A stretch of DNA of 24,237 nucleotides from positions 1 to 24,237 of the forward strand of contig UQTE01000029.1 of NCBI GenBank assembly GCA_900543805.1. The letters are read 5' to 3'. Positions 16,559-24,237 of this stretch are shown piece after piece; positions within the stretch are counted from its first letter, which is position 1, and each line of letters starts with the position of its first letter. The stretch comes from an uncultured Sutterella sp. GTDB lineage: Bacteria > Pseudomonadota > Gammaproteobacteria > Burkholderiales > Burkholderiaceae_F. The notes beneath the pieces were generated by a model. The model saw only the letters and a list, made by a program, of their open reading frames with translations. It was not told where the DNA came from and ran no database searches. Position numbers and translations under genes: made by a program.

Positions 16559-16564
16559 TATACT
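16559..16564 (+). promoter_or_regulatory. Possible -10 box of the metal-binding protein gene
   Basis: TATACT lies 45 nt upstream of the ATG at 16609. The -35 region is weak. No clear CueR or CsoR dyad was recognised around it. Confidence 0.3.
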
Positions 16565-16608
16565 TCTCGTATTGCAAATCATTCGCAGTAAAGAAAGGGA
16601 GCGAATAC

Positions 16609-16890
16609 ATGTACAAAACCACCCTGGCAGTCGACGGAATGATGTGCGGCATGTGCGAGCAACACGTGCGCGAAGCCGTGCAGAAAGCGCTCGAAGAGCG
16701 CGGCATCTCTGCAAAGAAAATCACCGCCTCCCGCAAGCAAAAGGAAGTCGCCGTGATTGCCGAACAACCCGTGGAGGAACGCCTTCTTCGCTCGGCGATC
16801 CAGGCTACGGGCTACGACACCGGCGACTATAAGAGCGCGCCTGACGAAGAAAAGGGCTTCTTCAAGAAGATCTCCTCTCTCTTCGGCTGA
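16609..16890 (+). CDS. Heavy-metal-associated domain protein (copper chaperone-like)
   Basis: The 93-residue protein has one HMA domain with the metal-binding loop GMMCGMCEQHV, where C13 and C16 form the CxxC pair, followed by beta-alpha-beta elements and ATGYD near residue 66. HMA proteins of this size usually carry Cu(I) to a P-type ATPase or protect the cytoplasm from it. A C-terminal tail of about 20 residues (DEEKGFFKKISSLFG) is longer than in CopZ and ends in an amphipathic helix. The ribosome-binding site GGGAG is seven bases before the ATG. No copper ATPase or regulator is adjacent. Confidence 0.85.
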   Translation: MYKTTLAVDGMMCGMCEQHVREAVQKALEERGISAKKITASRKQKEVAVIAEQPVEERLLRSAIQATGYDTGDYKSAPDEEKGFFKKISSLFG

Positions 16891-16918
16891 GTTCGGATCA
16901 CGGTTTTCGAGGGCGATG

Positions 16919-17012
16919 AGGCGTTCGCGTGACCGCTTCGTGACGGCTTTTGCCTTCGCTCAGAAAGGCGTTCGCGTGACCGCTTCGTGACGGCTTTTTC
17001 CTTCGCTCAGAA
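16919..17012. repeat. Tandem duplication of a 47-bp unit
   Basis: Two copies, 16919-16965 and 16966-17012, are identical except for one base (G versus T in the CTTTTGCC/CTTTTTCC segment). Each unit also contains GTGAC twice. The repeat lies in the 221-nt gap between the metal-binding protein and the MFS transporter. Its high identity points to recent duplication by slippage or unequal crossing over. No coding frame or recognised element explains it. Confidence 0.9.
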
Positions 17013-17111
17013 AAGACCTCTTCTTCTCCGTCTCCGAACACCTTGATTCCCGGGACGGCGCGACAATGCATTCGTTTCCGTACAAACGCTTCTTTCGCGC
17101 ATTCCGTCCCC

Positions 17112-18290
17112 ATGGCAAAGCCTTTCTCCTCCGCCATACCCCGCACCGTCTGGGCGCTCGGTTTCGTGAGTCTTCTCATGGACGTGTCGTCCGAGATGAT
17201 TCACGCCCTCTTGCCGCTTTTCATGGCGCAGACGCTTGGCGCCGGCGCCCTTTGGATCGGGCTTGTCGAAGGGCTCGGCGAAGGAGCGGCCTTACTCACC
17301 AAAGTCGTGTCGGGCGTCGTCGCAGATCGGTTCGGTCACAAGAAGCTCCTCGTTTTCCTCGGCTACGGTCTCGGCGTTCTCTCGAAACCCCTCTTTGCGC
17401 TTGCCGGAGCCATGCCCGTCGTTCTCGGCGCCCGCGTGGCGGACCGCATCGGCAAGGGCCTTCGCGGGGCGCCGCGGGATGCGCTCGTCGCGGACGTAAC
17501 GCCCGAAGCCGTTCGTGGCGCCGCCTTCGGGCTTCGGCAATCGCTGGACGCAGCGGGGGCCTTCGTAGGCCCCCTCCTCGCCTCGGTCCTGCTTCTCTGT
17601 TGGACGGACGACTACCGCTCGATCTTCTGGGTGGCGCTCATTCCGGGCGTCCTCTGTCTGCTTCTCATTCTCTTCGGCGTCGAAGAAGGCAATGCCCCGG
17701 TTGACGGTAACGGCGAAAAGATCGTCAAGCGGTCCCTCCCGAAATTCCACGTTCTTTCGAATCCCGCCTTTCGGTCGCTTGTCGTGCTCGGGTCGCTCTT
17801 TGCCGTGGCCCGCTTCTCGAACGCCTTCATCGTGCTGCGAGCCTCCGACGCGGGCTTCGGGGCGACCGCGATCCCGCTTCTCATCATGGGGATGAACCTT
17901 GTCTTCTCGGCCGCTTCCTATCCCTTCGGCAAATGGGCCGACAAGACGGATCCGAAGACGCTCCTTGCGGTGGGGATCGGCATTCTGATCCTAGCCGACC
18001 TTGTCTTCGCACTACTGCCCTCGCAGTGGGGCGTCCTGATCGGGATCGTCCTCATGGGTCTTCACCTCGGCGCAACGCAAGGGATCTTCTCCATGCTTGT
18101 CGCCGCGACCGCTCCGGAAAATGAGCGGGCGAGCGCCTTCGGAATCTTCGGGTTCGCAAGCGGCCTTTCCGCCGTTGCCGCGGGGCTTCTCGCCGGCCTT
18201 CTCTGGGACGCGGTCGGGCCGGAGGCGACCTTCCGCGGCGGTGCGCTTCTGGCTCTTTTCGCCCTTGCCTGGCTGCGGCTTCAGCGCTGA
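17112..18290 (+). CDS. Major facilitator superfamily transporter
   Basis: The 392-residue product has about twelve hydrophobic segments. MFS signature loops are visible: DRFGHKKLL between helices 2 and 3, and RVADRIGKGLRGAPRDALVAD followed by FGLRQSLDAAGAFVGPLLA around helices 4 and 5. This RIGKGLRGAPRDALIAD subgroup is a widespread drug/proton-antiporter-like branch with no firm substrate. ATG 17112 is chosen because it begins directly before the first helix; the in-frame ATG at 17043 adds 23 residues of poor membrane-protein character. Neither has a good ribosome-binding site. It follows the 47-bp repeat and is probably transcribed alone. Confidence 0.85.
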   Translation: MAKPFSSAIPRTVWALGFVSLLMDVSSEMIHALLPLFMAQTLGAGALWIGLVEGLGEGAALLTKVVSGVVADRFGHKKLLVFLGYGLGVLSKPLFALAGAMPVVLGARVADRIGKGLRGAPRDALVADVTPEAVRGAAFGLRQSLDAAGAFVGPLLASVLLLCWTDDYRSIFWVALIPGVLCLLLILFGVEEGNAPVDGNGEKIVKRSLPKFHVLSNPAFRSLVVLGSLFAVARFSNAFIVLRASDAGFGATAIPLLIMGMNLVFSAASYPFGKWADKTDPKTLLAVGIGILILADLVFALLPSQWGVLIGIVLMGLHLGATQGIFSMLVAATAPENERASAFGIFGFASGLSAVAAGLLAGLLWDAVGPEATFRGGALLALFALAWLRLQR

Positions 18291-18395
18291 CTGCGACGCC
18301 TTTGTGTCACGCCCTGTCCCTCGCTCTTTTTCAGCTCCCAACAGACAGCTTTAACTTCCGTTTTCGGTTTTGAGCCGACCTCTCGTTGCAGGTTG

Positions 18396-18412
18396 CGCAA
18401 ATTGAGTTTGCG
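18396..18412. promoter_or_regulatory. Inverted repeat upstream of the porin gene
   Basis: CGCAAA-N5-TTTGCG is a perfect 6-bp dyad about 92 nt before the porin ATG. A second loose dyad TGTCA...TGACA lies at 18459-18475. Either could be an operator; no regulator is assigned. Confidence 0.35.
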
Positions 18413-18503
18413 GGAAGCTCTCTTTTGAGAAGGCATCCGTCTCTTTATCTTTGATCCTGTCAATGGACCATGACAAGCCTCTCAACCTTCTCAATCGCTC
18501 AAA

Positions 18504-19667
18504 ATGCAAATGAACCGTTTTGCTCTGACCGCGGCCGCCATCCTCACCGCCGCCGCTTTCCCCGCCGTTGCGGCGGACGTCAATGTATACGGCCGAATCG
18601 ACACCGGCTTTATGTACACGATCAACCATAACCAAACGTCCGACTCTTTCGAGATGACGTCAGGCAAGTCCTCGGGCAGCCGTTGGGGTCTCAAAGGGAG
18701 CGAACAACTCAATGAAGACTGGCAGGTTCGCTTCGTTCTCGAATCCGGCTTCGATTCAGACGCCGGCAGCTTCACGACTACGAGCGGCGATCGCCTCTTC
18801 GGTCGTCAGGCGACCCTTTCGGTCTACAACAAGTCCTTCGGTGAACTCGCGCTCGGCCGCTCCGGCAAGCCCCTCTCGGGTTCGGACCAGTTCACCCGCA
18901 TTTCCCGCTTCACCCCGTTTGGCGTTACCTACGGCGACGCCGGCCTGCTCTTTTACGGCAAGGGCGGGCGCGTCGACAACGGCATCTTCTACAAGTCCCC
19001 CACCTTTGCGGGATTCACCGTTGTTCTCGCCGGCTCCCTCAACACGTCCAAGGAAGACGCTCCTGAATGGGTCGACAACGAACGCTTCCTCGGCGGCTCG
19101 GTCGACTACAAGCTGGGCAACTGGGGCGTCATGGTGGGCGCGGAACAAACCGTACTCAAGCGCGCTGAAGAAGCGGACAATCAGGGAGAAAACCCGACCA
19201 CGCTCTTCCTCGGCACGTCTTACGACTTCGGTTTCATGAAGCTCATGGCGGCCTACCAGCGCGGTTGGCACCTTGATCGAGTCGGCAGTCTCTCGAGCAT
19301 CAGGATCACGCCGCCCTCCGGCGGAACGAACGCCGCCCAGATTGAAAACTGGACGGGCAACAGCTTCATGCTCGGCGCCCAGATTCCCTGCGCCGGTGGC
19401 CTCATCCGTCTGAGCGGCATCCTGGTCGACGGTGAAAACGGCCTCGACATCGCCAGCAATCAGGAGGGCGAACTCGGCCGCGACGCCGGCTACTGGGCCG
19501 TGGCCGCGGGTTACACGTATCCGCTCAGCAAGCGTACGAACGTTTACGGCGTCGTTTCCCACCTGGAAGGCCGTGACGGTCTCGACAACGACAAGTATTC
19601 CATTTACAACGGTGACGGCGACCTCGACCGCGAACAGGTCATGGTCGGTCTCGTTCACAAGTTCTGA
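18504..19667 (+). CDS. Trimeric Gram-negative porin
   Basis: The 387-residue protein has a signal peptide (MNRFALTAAAILTAAAFPAVAA) and a mature start DVNVYGRIDTGFMY, typical of betaproteobacterial porins of the OmpC/PorB-like family. Motifs GSRWGLKGSEQLNEDW, FGRQATLSV and FGELALGRSGKP follow the usual pattern. The chain ends in Phe (VMVGLVHKF), the sorting signal for barrel insertion by BAM. A 16-strand outer-membrane barrel is expected. ATG 18504 and a second ATG at 18510 are both possible starts; neither has a clear ribosome-binding site. The SGNH hydrolase gene follows after 56 nt on the same strand. Confidence 0.92.
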   Translation: MQMNRFALTAAAILTAAAFPAVAADVNVYGRIDTGFMYTINHNQTSDSFEMTSGKSSGSRWGLKGSEQLNEDWQVRFVLESGFDSDAGSFTTTSGDRLFGRQATLSVYNKSFGELALGRSGKPLSGSDQFTRISRFTPFGVTYGDAGLLFYGKGGRVDNGIFYKSPTFAGFTVVLAGSLNTSKEDAPEWVDNERFLGGSVDYKLGNWGVMVGAEQTVLKRAEEADNQGENPTTLFLGTSYDFGFMKLMAAYQRGWHLDRVGSLSSIRITPPSGGTNAAQIENWTGNSFMLGAQIPCAGGLIRLSGILVDGENGLDIASNQEGELGRDAGYWAVAAGYTYPLSKRTNVYGVVSHLEGRDGLDNDKYSIYNGDGDLDREQVMVGLVHKF

Positions 19668-19679
19668 CGGTATCCATGG

Positions 19680-19701
19680 GGTCGGCTGAGTCAGGCCGAC
19701 C
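19680..19701 (+). other. Hairpin between porin and SGNH hydrolase genes
   Basis: A 7-bp stem GGTCGGC/GCCGACC with an 8-nt loop is followed by TCCCCTCTG, not a proper T-tract. It may act as a partial terminator or protect the porin message, with the downstream gene expressed at a lower level. Confidence 0.45.
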
Positions 19702-19723
19702 TCCCCTCTGCGGAGTTCTTCTC

Positions 19724-20542
19724 ATGCAAATCAAGCAAATCGCCGCCGGTCTTGCCGCCGCCCTCTTTCTGGCGGGTTCGGCCTCGGCGCTCGAAAACAC
19801 CGTGAAGCCGGAAGTGACGGCGCCGCTCGCGAAGTCGCCCAAGGTGGCTCTCCTGGTCGGGAACTCGTATTCCTTCTACAACTGCGGCGTGCACACGTAT
19901 CTACGCGGTTTGATGAAGGCGGGCACCCCGAAGGAAAACATGAAGACGCGTCTTTTGACGATCAGTTCTGGTTCGCTCTCCTTCCACGACATGAAGTTTT
20001 ATCTGTCGCCGCACGAACAGGATCCGTACGCCGAAGTGAAGGACGGCAAGCTCGAACACCCGATGTTCGACGTCGTGCTGATGCAGGGCCATTCAGCAGC
20101 CGCAACTTCGAAGAAACGCCTCCCCTTCTTTGAGAAGTACGCCAAGGCGCACGCCGACACGATCCGCGAGGCGGGCAGCACGCCGCTTCTCATCATGACC
20201 TGGCCCAAGAAGGACAAGCCTGAAGAGATCACGAAACTCGCCGACAACACGATCCGCATCGCCAACGAAGCCAAAATGATGACGGTCCCCGTGGGACTCG
20301 CCTTCATGGAAGCGATCAAGGCGAGGCCGGACCTTGAGATGTACATGCCCGACAAGAGCCATCCGTCCGCGGCGGGTTCGTACCTTTACGGTGCGGTTCT
20401 CTATTCGACGCTCTTCCACCGCACGCCCGCCGACATCAACTACCTCGGCGAATGCGAGAAGCCGCTTTCCCCGGAAACGGCGAAGTTCCTGCGCGAGGTC
20501 GCCTGGAGCACCGTGACGGAATTCTTCGGTTGGGCGAAGTAG
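19724..20542 (+). CDS. Secreted SGNH-type hydrolase
   Basis: The 272-residue protein has a signal peptide (MQIKQIAAGLAAALFLAGSASA). The mature part begins with LLVGNSYSFYNCGV, where the Ser in GNSYS is the likely nucleophile, and carries PDKSHPSAAGSYLYG near the C-terminus, the D-x-x-H-P motif that completes the triad. VVLMQGHSAA and LLIMTWPKK fit the core strands. This resembles the uncharacterised SGNH group with GNSxS rather than GDSL. The substrate, perhaps an ester on a glycan or lipid, is unknown. CGGAG lies eight bases before the ATG. It sits just behind the porin and may be co-transcribed with it. Confidence 0.75.
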   Translation: MQIKQIAAGLAAALFLAGSASALENTVKPEVTAPLAKSPKVALLVGNSYSFYNCGVHTYLRGLMKAGTPKENMKTRLLTISSGSLSFHDMKFYLSPHEQDPYAEVKDGKLEHPMFDVVLMQGHSAAATSKKRLPFFEKYAKAHADTIREAGSTPLLIMTWPKKDKPEEITKLADNTIRIANEAKMMTVPVGLAFMEAIKARPDLEMYMPDKSHPSAAGSYLYGAVLYSTLFHRTPADINYLGECEKPLSPETAKFLREVAWSTVTEFFGWAK

Positions 20543-20561
20543 TTTCTCGCCGTCTTTTTTT
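20533..20561 (+). terminator. Intrinsic terminator overlapping the SGNH hydrolase stop
   Basis: A short GGCGA/TCGCC stem (20533-20537 with 20547-20551) spans the TAG stop and is followed by GTC and eight T. Confidence 0.55.
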
Positions 20562-20578
20562 CTCCTACCTCATAGGAA

Positions 20579-20626
20579 CGCGCTCCGTCCGATCCGCCAA
20601 GCTGTGGACAGAGCGCGCTTTTTTTT
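20579..20626 (+). terminator. Second intrinsic terminator
   Basis: A stem of 7 bp (CGCGCTC/GAGCGCG, 20579-20585 with 20611-20617) extends through one mismatch into GTCC/GGAC and is followed by C and eight T. It backs up the weaker hairpin just upstream. Confidence 0.75.
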
Positions 20627-20650
20627 CATTTGAGAGAAGCAAAAGCTTGG

Positions 20651-20908
20651 ATGCATAACGTCGACCGCGAGGGCAGAAAAGACATTGCCGGGGCGAAGAT
20701 TAGTTTGCTCGCTGTTCGCGACTGGTGCGTACAGCGCCGCGTGAACTAGTCGAAATTCTGCAAGGAGCTCTCGCAGCCCGGCATTCTGTTCTCCCGCGGA
20801 TAGCGGATCACTCCGGGTAAGGGAACGCCGGCTGCTTCGTCTCGGCGTACGCTTTCCGGTTTGAGGTTTCGGTCGCTCGGCCGAACAACACTTTCACGAC
20901 GTTGTTGA
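20651..20908 (+). pseudogene. Remnant of a broken gene, unidentified
   Basis: From ATG 20651 a frame reads MHNVDREGRKDIAGAK... to TAG at 20747. It continues in the same frame with protein-like sequence (SKFCKELSQPGILFSRG) to a second TAG at 20801, then RITPGKGTPA. A frameshift near 20830-20840 leads into AYAFRFEVSVARPNNTFTTL. Read through the breaks, the text WCVQRRVN-SKFCKELSQPGILFSRG-RITPGKGT looks like one decayed domain, possibly the C-terminal part of a phage- or plasmid-type replication protein. That identity is a guess; the sense-like composition across two stops and a shift is the evidence for decay. No start signal is evident. Confidence 0.35.
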
Positions 20909-20910
20909 AA

Positions 20911-20942
20911 CGAACGGGGTCCCTGAATAGAGACCCCGTTCG
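20911..20942 (-). terminator. Intrinsic terminator of the autotransporter gene
   Basis: A perfect 11-bp stem CGAACGGGGTC/GACCCCGTTCG (20911-20921 with 20932-20942) with a 10-nt loop lies 43 nt past the minus-strand stop. The minus-strand continuation is TTTC, a short T-tract. Confidence 0.6.
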
Positions 20943-20984
20943 GATTGGATCGTCAGACGCTCCGAAGAGCATCAAAGAATCCGG

Positions 20985-23900
20985 TCAGAATGTGTAGAGG
21001 GCATTGAAGCTCCCCGTTACACCCTGGCGATCGCCGACGTACCCCTTGAGATTAACGCCGAAGGTCCAGGGATCCGACGCACCTCCGGGCTGATAGCGGA
21101 AGCCGACATCAACAATACCGCTGTTTCCTTCTAGCGTCGGCGTATCGAGACTGGCTCGCGATCCGCCAACAAGAAGCGTGGACTCCGCATCGCCGTCGAA
21201 AACGTGTTCATAAGCCAGACCTGCGTGCCATGCAACCTCGGGCGTGCAATTGCCGAGCAGGCTGAACCCAAGGCGGACGGTATGTGCGGTCGTGTCGTCC
21301 ATGTCCAGCTTTTCACCTGAACCCGTATGGAGTCCCACTTCGTCGCCTTCCAAATACGTGAACATATAGCGACCGTAGAGATCCATCGCGAGGGTCGAGT
21401 TCAGATCGAAGACGTAGCCGCCGCCAACGTGCGCCGTAACATACAGCGAGTCCGCATCGTATTCGGCCTTGGTACCCGAAAATTCTCCGTCGAACTCGGT
21501 TGACGACGAGCCGATACGCAACGATCCGTCAAGATAGAAGGGCGACTCAAAGTCGTAGCGCACTGCACCGCCTACACCGTAATAGTCATGGTCGCCGTCG
21601 CCACTCGCGCCAGAAACGCTCGGATCGGAGCGACCCCAGCCGGCTTCAATGAAACCCGCCATCGTCATGTTGCCGACCTTGCCGGCTGTACCGGCGGCGA
21701 GCGAAACGCCCCAAACCGATACGTGCGAACCGGTTTCATAAGAAGAACGTCCGCCCTGCATGGCGCCGAATGCCGTGAAGCGGCCGTCTTTTGCGGCGCT
21801 GACAATTGCATCCATGCCCTCGTCGGCAATAAATTCCGCTCCCTGGTTAACGAACGCAACAGAGCCGAGCAGGGTTTCGGAAAGCACCTTTGCGTTTTCA
21901 TTTGTGGTCGTCATGCCGCTCAACACTTCGTCTCCGGCGGTGAGCCCCTTCGTCGTATAGATCAGCTGGCCCAAAGAATCTTCTTCATCGAACGAATAGG
22001 CCGTATCGGCAAAGGTCGAGTGCACGGTGAGTTTCGTGTCCTTGTCGACCGACATCTTGGCGTTTTCACCCGTGATGATCGTATGAGCCGAATTGGTATT
22101 GACGTCAACCATGGAACCAACGGCGTCAATCGTACCGCTCACATCCAAAATGGCCTTCGTGCCGTTTTCTTCCGTGGCGTTAAACGTATAAGAATCGGCC
22201 TTTCCGGTCAGTTCTTGTGCAGTGTTCACGCCCGTAAATTCAGCGGAGGTGACCTTGGCGGCACCGGCATTGTCGCCACCCAAAACAAGGTTTCCTGTGA
22301 CGGAGGTGTCCCGCATCGAAAGAGCGGCGGTTTCCACGTTGGCGACAGCACTGGCATCTCCAACTAGCCCGCCGGTGCTGACATTCCCTTCAATTTTCGT
22401 GTCGACAAACGACATCTGCGTAGTGTTCGTATTGGCTTTGGCATTGTTGCCGTGAGCATACCCGCCGCCGTATACGTTGCCCTTCACGGTGGAATTCAGC
22501 ACCGTGATCGAAGTCGTCTGGGTCTCAGCGTCGACGAGATCTGTATTGCCGGAAACGGTCTGCTTGTCATAAGCGATGCCACCCGCAATGATGGCCGTAT
22601 TCGCAAACTTCACCGTATCATCGATGCCGCTGTCGTATTGGAAGCCGCTGACATCCGCGTTGGAAATCACGATGGACGAGCGACCCGTTTTCGCCGTCAG
22701 CTTCGAACCATTGGATGCGTCGTAGTTGTAGGCCATGCCGCCTCCGATGACGCCCCCGTTGATATTGCCGCCCGTAATTTCAATGTTGACGGCATCAACG
22801 TCGGCGCTACCGTCAAGTCCCGCACGGGCTTTGGCATTTCCGCCGCCGATCACGGCGCCGTTGATGGTTCCGCCGGAAATCAAGACGTTGGCCGTACCGA
22901 CATGACTTTCGGCATACGTTTCCTTTGCGTGGCCTTGAAGCTCGGAAATATTGACCTTTCCGCCGCCGATGACGTTGCCACCAATGGTGCCGGCGGATAT
23001 TTCGACACGCGTACTTCCGACTTGTGCCGCGGCCGGAAGCTTCGTAGTACCACCGGCCGCATGAACGTAACTGCCGCCGATGATTTCTTCGGAAGTACTG
23101 AAGTTCGCAGCCGAAATCGTAACGGAGGAAGTGCCCTGAATCTTGGAAGATGCGCCGACATTGCCGAGGCTGTGCTGTTCGATCAAGTCGCCGCCAACAA
23201 TATTGGTGGCAACCTCAAGCTTTCCGTTTCCGTCGATGACGACGCCCGCGTCACCCGTTGTAAGCGAAGAAGCGTTCTCCCCGGACACAAAATTGCCGCC
23301 GACAATTCTCTTGTCATTCGTAAAGGTAAGAGTCTCGTCTCCGGCGAGAGAAATGGTCAGAGAACTCGATTCATTTTTGACGCTACTGTTTTTCCCGATC
23401 GCTGCCGAACCGCTGACAACGTCACCGTTGTACGTCCCACCGGTAACGGTCGTATTGATTTTTCCGGTCTGAGTGGTAAGCTGCATTGCAAAGGCTTCCT
23501 CACTCGTGGGCGTATAGTTTTCAGCGAAACTGCCGCCGATCACCATGTCTTCGAATGCCCCTCCCTGAAGCGTCAGCACGATGTCCCCGACGACGCTTTC
23601 ACCACTTTTATCCGGCGTAGCTCCGGCGTCTTGGGCCGAAGAATTCTTGACGTAATTGCCGCCGACGAGCTTTTTGGAAATGGCACCGCCGCTCACGACC
23701 ATTTCAACCCGGCCGTTGATGAGGTTCGTTCCACCCGAAGTCGACGCCTTGCTGCCGCCGACCGCATATTCCAACGAACCGCCCGAGATTGTCACCTTCG
23801 TGTTGCCAATACTCATCACAGGAGACGTTTGGTTCGATTTTGTATTGCGAACGTGATTTCCGCCCACGATTTCGTCGTAACTCCCGCTTTTCAGCGTAAT

Positions 23901-24137
23901 GTCGGTATTGATGCCGGCGTGATCGAGAGAGACTTCGGAACCGTAACCCGAATGATCCCAACCACCGATCAGCTTGTAGTTGGTGCGCAAACCTCCCTCC
24001 GGAAGCACAGTATCGGAAGTGAACGTCTGCGACTGTCCGTTCGCGGCCATAAATAGGTCCCCGGCCTGCACGTTGCCGCTCATGGCGACGGCCACGGTTA
24101 GGAGCATTGTGCTCAGTGCTGTTTTTTGAAACTTCAT
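20985..24137 (-). CDS. Type V autotransporter with repetitive beta-helix passenger
   Basis: The 1050-residue protein has a signal peptide (cleavage near NVQA-GDLF, residue 25). The passenger, about residues 26-780, carries some sixteen units marked by [IV]-[IV]-G-G-[GNSD] (near 57, 91, 126, 158, 199, 240, 278, 313, 352, 389, 429, 463, 516, 555, 586 and 617), each preceded by a VTISGG-like strand and followed by a loop rich in Asn, Ala and Ser. This is the pattern of a right-handed beta-helix. The last 265 residues or so (785-1050) are the beta-barrel translocator: GRFTAFGAMQGG, FIEAGWGR, VGGGYVFDL and a terminal ALYTF. Adhesion or self-association is likely but not shown. AGGAG seven bases before ATG 24137 fixes the start. 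It contains no protease triad that I can see. Confidence 0.9.
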   Translation of the reverse strand: MKFQKTALSTMLLTVAVAMSGNVQAGDLFMAANGQSQTFTSDTVLPEGGLRTNYKLIGGWDHSGYGSEVSLDHAGINTDITLKSGSYDEIVGGNHVRNTKSNQTSPVMSIGNTKVTISGGSLEYAVGGSKASTSGGTNLINGRVEMVVSGGAISKKLVGGNYVKNSSAQDAGATPDKSGESVVGDIVLTLQGGAFEDMVIGGSFAENYTPTSEEAFAMQLTTQTGKINTTVTGGTYNGDVVSGSAAIGKNSSVKNESSSLTISLAGDETLTFTNDKRIVGGNFVSGENASSLTTGDAGVVIDGNGKLEVATNIVGGDLIEQHSLGNVGASSKIQGTSSVTISAANFSTSEEIIGGSYVHAAGGTTKLPAAAQVGSTRVEISAGTIGGNVIGGGKVNISELQGHAKETYAESHVGTANVLISGGTINGAVIGGGNAKARAGLDGSADVDAVNIEITGGNINGGVIGGGMAYNYDASNGSKLTAKTGRSSIVISNADVSGFQYDSGIDDTVKFANTAIIAGGIAYDKQTVSGNTDLVDAETQTTSITVLNSTVKGNVYGGGYAHGNNAKANTNTTQMSFVDTKIEGNVSTGGLVGDASAVANVETAALSMRDTSVTGNLVLGGDNAGAAKVTSAEFTGVNTAQELTGKADSYTFNATEENGTKAILDVSGTIDAVGSMVDVNTNSAHTIITGENAKMSVDKDTKLTVHSTFADTAYSFDEEDSLGQLIYTTKGLTAGDEVLSGMTTTNENAKVLSETLLGSVAFVNQGAEFIADEGMDAIVSAAKDGRFTAFGAMQGGRSSYETGSHVSVWGVSLAAGTAGKVGNMTMAGFIEAGWGRSDPSVSGASGDGDHDYYGVGGAVRYDFESPFYLDGSLRIGSSSTEFDGEFSGTKAEYDADSLYVTAHVGGGYVFDLNSTLAMDLYGRYMFTYLEGDEVGLHTGSGEKLDMDDTTAHTVRLGFSLLGNCTPEVAWHAGLAYEHVFDGDAESTLLVGGSRASLDTPTLEGNSGIVDVGFRYQPGGASDPWTFGVNLKGYVGDRQGVTGSFNALYTF

Positions 24138-24237
24138 ACGAAATCTCCTATCCGATTTTTGATGGGAAAAATGTTCAGCTTAAGGGAACTTCCGTAAATT
24201 CGATGTTGGAAAAAGAGTCCAGTAGTCGAGAGCTTTT
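24138..24237 (-). promoter_or_regulatory. Upstream region of the autotransporter gene (partial)
   Basis: The window ends 100 nt upstream of the start. AGGAG at the expected distance serves as ribosome-binding site. No convincing -35/-10 pair was found; a CTTAAG lies near 24178-24183. Confidence 0.35.

Noticed and set aside
16919..17012. CRISPR array
   Set aside because: Only two directly abutting copies with no spacers; it is a simple tandem duplication.
22452..24056. Plus-strand 534-codon frame opposite the autotransporter
   Set aside because: Antisense of the repetitive passenger; its apparent repeats simply mirror those of the real gene.

Overview
This is a high-GC, gene-dense chromosomal segment from a Gram-negative bacterium. 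The trimeric Gram-negative porin, a SlmA-like regulator, a full-length proteobacterial-type PurL, an AbgA-type aminoacylase, an ElaA acetyltransferase, outer-membrane-style lipoproteins and a type V autotransporter suggest a betaproteobacterium. The anaerobic [FeFe]-hydrogenase/rubrerythrin protein and the AAA-ATPase-like/PD-(D/E)XK protein fit a gut-dwelling, Sutterellaceae-like anaerobe. That placement is inference; there is no rRNA or other marker gene in the window. || Layout. 1-610: no protein gene recognised, but the minus strand carries a compact promoter-to-terminator unit of about 150 nt that looks like a small RNA. 610-2079: a four-helix membrane protein and a SlmA-like TetR regulator, both minus strand, each with its own terminator. 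2437-3456: two lipoproteins in tandem (glycine-zipper, then charged coiled coil). 3823-5874: a 683-residue fusion of clostridial-type [FeFe]-hydrogenase, rubredoxin, rubrerythrin and rubredoxin, with a strong internal ribosome-binding site and ATG exactly at the hydrogenase/rubrerythrin junction. 6213-7992: an exported cyclophilin-like-fold protein (minus) divergent from a probably Tat-exported NAPE-PLD-like metallo-beta-lactamase-fold hydrolase (plus). 8060-13382: abgA-like and purL on the minus strand, separated by an intrinsic terminator that runs almost into the abgA ribosome-binding site. 13610-15193: an AAA-ATPase-like/PDDEXK protein with visibly lower GC than its neighbours. 15498-16890: elaA-like acetyltransferase, a carboxymuconolactone-decarboxylase-family protein and a small heavy-metal-associated (copper chaperone-like) protein. 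16919-17012: a perfect-period 47-bp tandem duplication. 17112-18290: MFS transporter. 18504-20542: porin followed by a secreted SGNH hydrolase. 20651-20908: apparent remnant of a broken gene. 20985-24137: a 1050-residue autotransporter with a long repeated beta-helical passenger. || How it fits together. Most genes are single units or pairs with clear hairpin terminators, so this looks like ordinary chromosome rather than one large island. The most interesting element is the hydrogenase-rubrerythrin protein: every catalytic motif of both enzymes is present, so it may couple H2 oxidation directly to peroxide reduction. The internal start could also release free rubrerythrin from the same message. 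The porin, SGNH hydrolase, autotransporter and lipoproteins form a cell-envelope theme in the right half and the left flank. No CRISPR array, tRNA, rRNA, insertion sequence or integrase was found.
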